Below are positions 63,619 through 64,000 of a stretch of 64,000 nucleotides of DNA, one piece after another. Every line of letters starts with the position of its first letter. Position 1 is the first letter of the stretch. This stretch comes from Lyticum sinuosum (GTDB lineage: Bacteria; Pseudomonadota; Alphaproteobacteria; Rickettsiales; Midichloriaceae). The notes beneath the pieces were generated by a model. The model was not told the origin of the DNA, ran no database searches, and saw only the letters and a list, made by a program, of their open reading frames with translations. The translations under genes and the position numbers were made by a program. The stretch lies in contig NZ_JARGYU010000002.1 in assembly GCF_034471385.1 (NCBI RefSeq), positions 272,045-336,044 of the forward strand. The letters are read 5' to 3'.

Positions 63619-64000
63619 CAAAAAATAATAAGGAGAAATAAAAAAACTAGAAAAATTAGAAAGATGTGGTATGAGTATAATAAAAAGATAGAACTTTAAA
63701 TTAAAAAGTATATAAAAATATATAAATAAAATATTTTAAAAAAAATATTAGTAATAAGTCTCAATAAAAAGATTAATGGAGAAGAAGTATAAATAAAGTA
63801 TATAAAGGTATAAAATTATATACAAATTATAAATTTCTATAAATAAAGTATATATATATAAAATTAGTTAAGATTGATTAAAAAACTAATAATAAAACTA
63901 ATTTAAATTAAAAAGTATATAAAAATATATAAAAAGAATATTTTAAAAAAAATATTAGTAAAAAGTTCAATATAAAAGATTAATGGAGAAGAAGTATAAA
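63619..64000 (+). repeat. 99-bp direct repeat after rodA
   Basis: No gene is seen in these 382 bases. A block at 63695-63793 (tttaaattaaaaagtatata to gaagaagtataaa) recurs at 63902-64000 with a few differences, 207 bases apart. The second copy runs to the window edge, so more copies may follow. The A-rich intervening sequence also repeats ataaagtatata. Confidence 0.9.

Overview
The window is AT-rich DNA (G+C around 20 percent by eye, not computed) from a reduced alphaproteobacterium, most likely a host-dependent member of Rickettsiales. Pointers are DUF2610 and DUF2628 proteins, MipZ and GapR, a short single-domain RNase D, RNase J, a short prolyl-tRNA synthetase, paired F-type ATPase b and b' subunits, and many Asn/Lys/Ile-rich insertions in housekeeping enzymes. 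The species cannot be named from sequence alone. GAPDH, a MEP-pathway reductoisomerase, ubiquinone and lipoyl synthesis, peptidoglycan functions (RodA, an MltG reading frame) and a probable FliE indicate more metabolism and envelope biology than in the most reduced relatives.

Layout. 0-6.2 kb: an unrecognised gene, ubiG, lipB, then RNase D, a lipoprotein-like adenylate kinase and rsmI on the minus strand. 6.5-11 kb: tRNA-Gln, tRNA-Phe, DUF2610, a GAPDH carrying eleven 33-bp coding repeats, a small membrane protein, a thioredoxin-like protein and a repeat-filled spacer. 11-18 kb: tmk, RNase J, dsbB, tRNA-Leu, acpS, tatA, acpP, dCMP deaminase, a possible LptA/OstA-like protein. 18.5-28 kb: rlmN-holA-mltG (mltG broken at an A10 run) facing folC-mipZ-proS-(RNase A-like secreted protein)-dxr. 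28-38.4 kb: an rplF-rplR remnant of the spc operon, tRNA-Ser, comEC, gapR, PAP2 phosphatase, frr, map, a DUF2066-like protein, yidD, rplT and a glycine-rich membrane protein. 38.7-46.2 kb: tRNA-Pro, ATPase b and b', probable fliE, two sodium symporters around an O-methyltransferase, and a ComM/YifB ATPase. 46.4-55 kb: a tail-anchored pseudokinase, DUF2628, dnaG, rpoD, nusB, tsaB. 55-61.6 kb: a cluster of five paralogous unknown genes with an EamA transporter, then an SRPBCC protein, rodA and a 99-bp direct repeat at the end.

The most unusual material is: (i) the 55-61.6 kb family, which shares an N-terminal motif and mostly a C-terminal tail, and is interleaved with dead copies of the 3' ends of its two neighbours (tsaB and the EamA gene), so repeated tandem duplication can be read directly; (ii) an adenylate kinase behind a lipoprotein signal peptide; (iii) a secreted protein resembling the bacterial RNase A-like toxin domain; (iv) GAPDH with a coding minisatellite just before its catalytic cysteine; (v) mltG interrupted at a slippery poly-A run. 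Duplicated gene 3' ends also lie downstream of the thioredoxin-like gene and comEC, so short local duplication looks like a habit of this genome.
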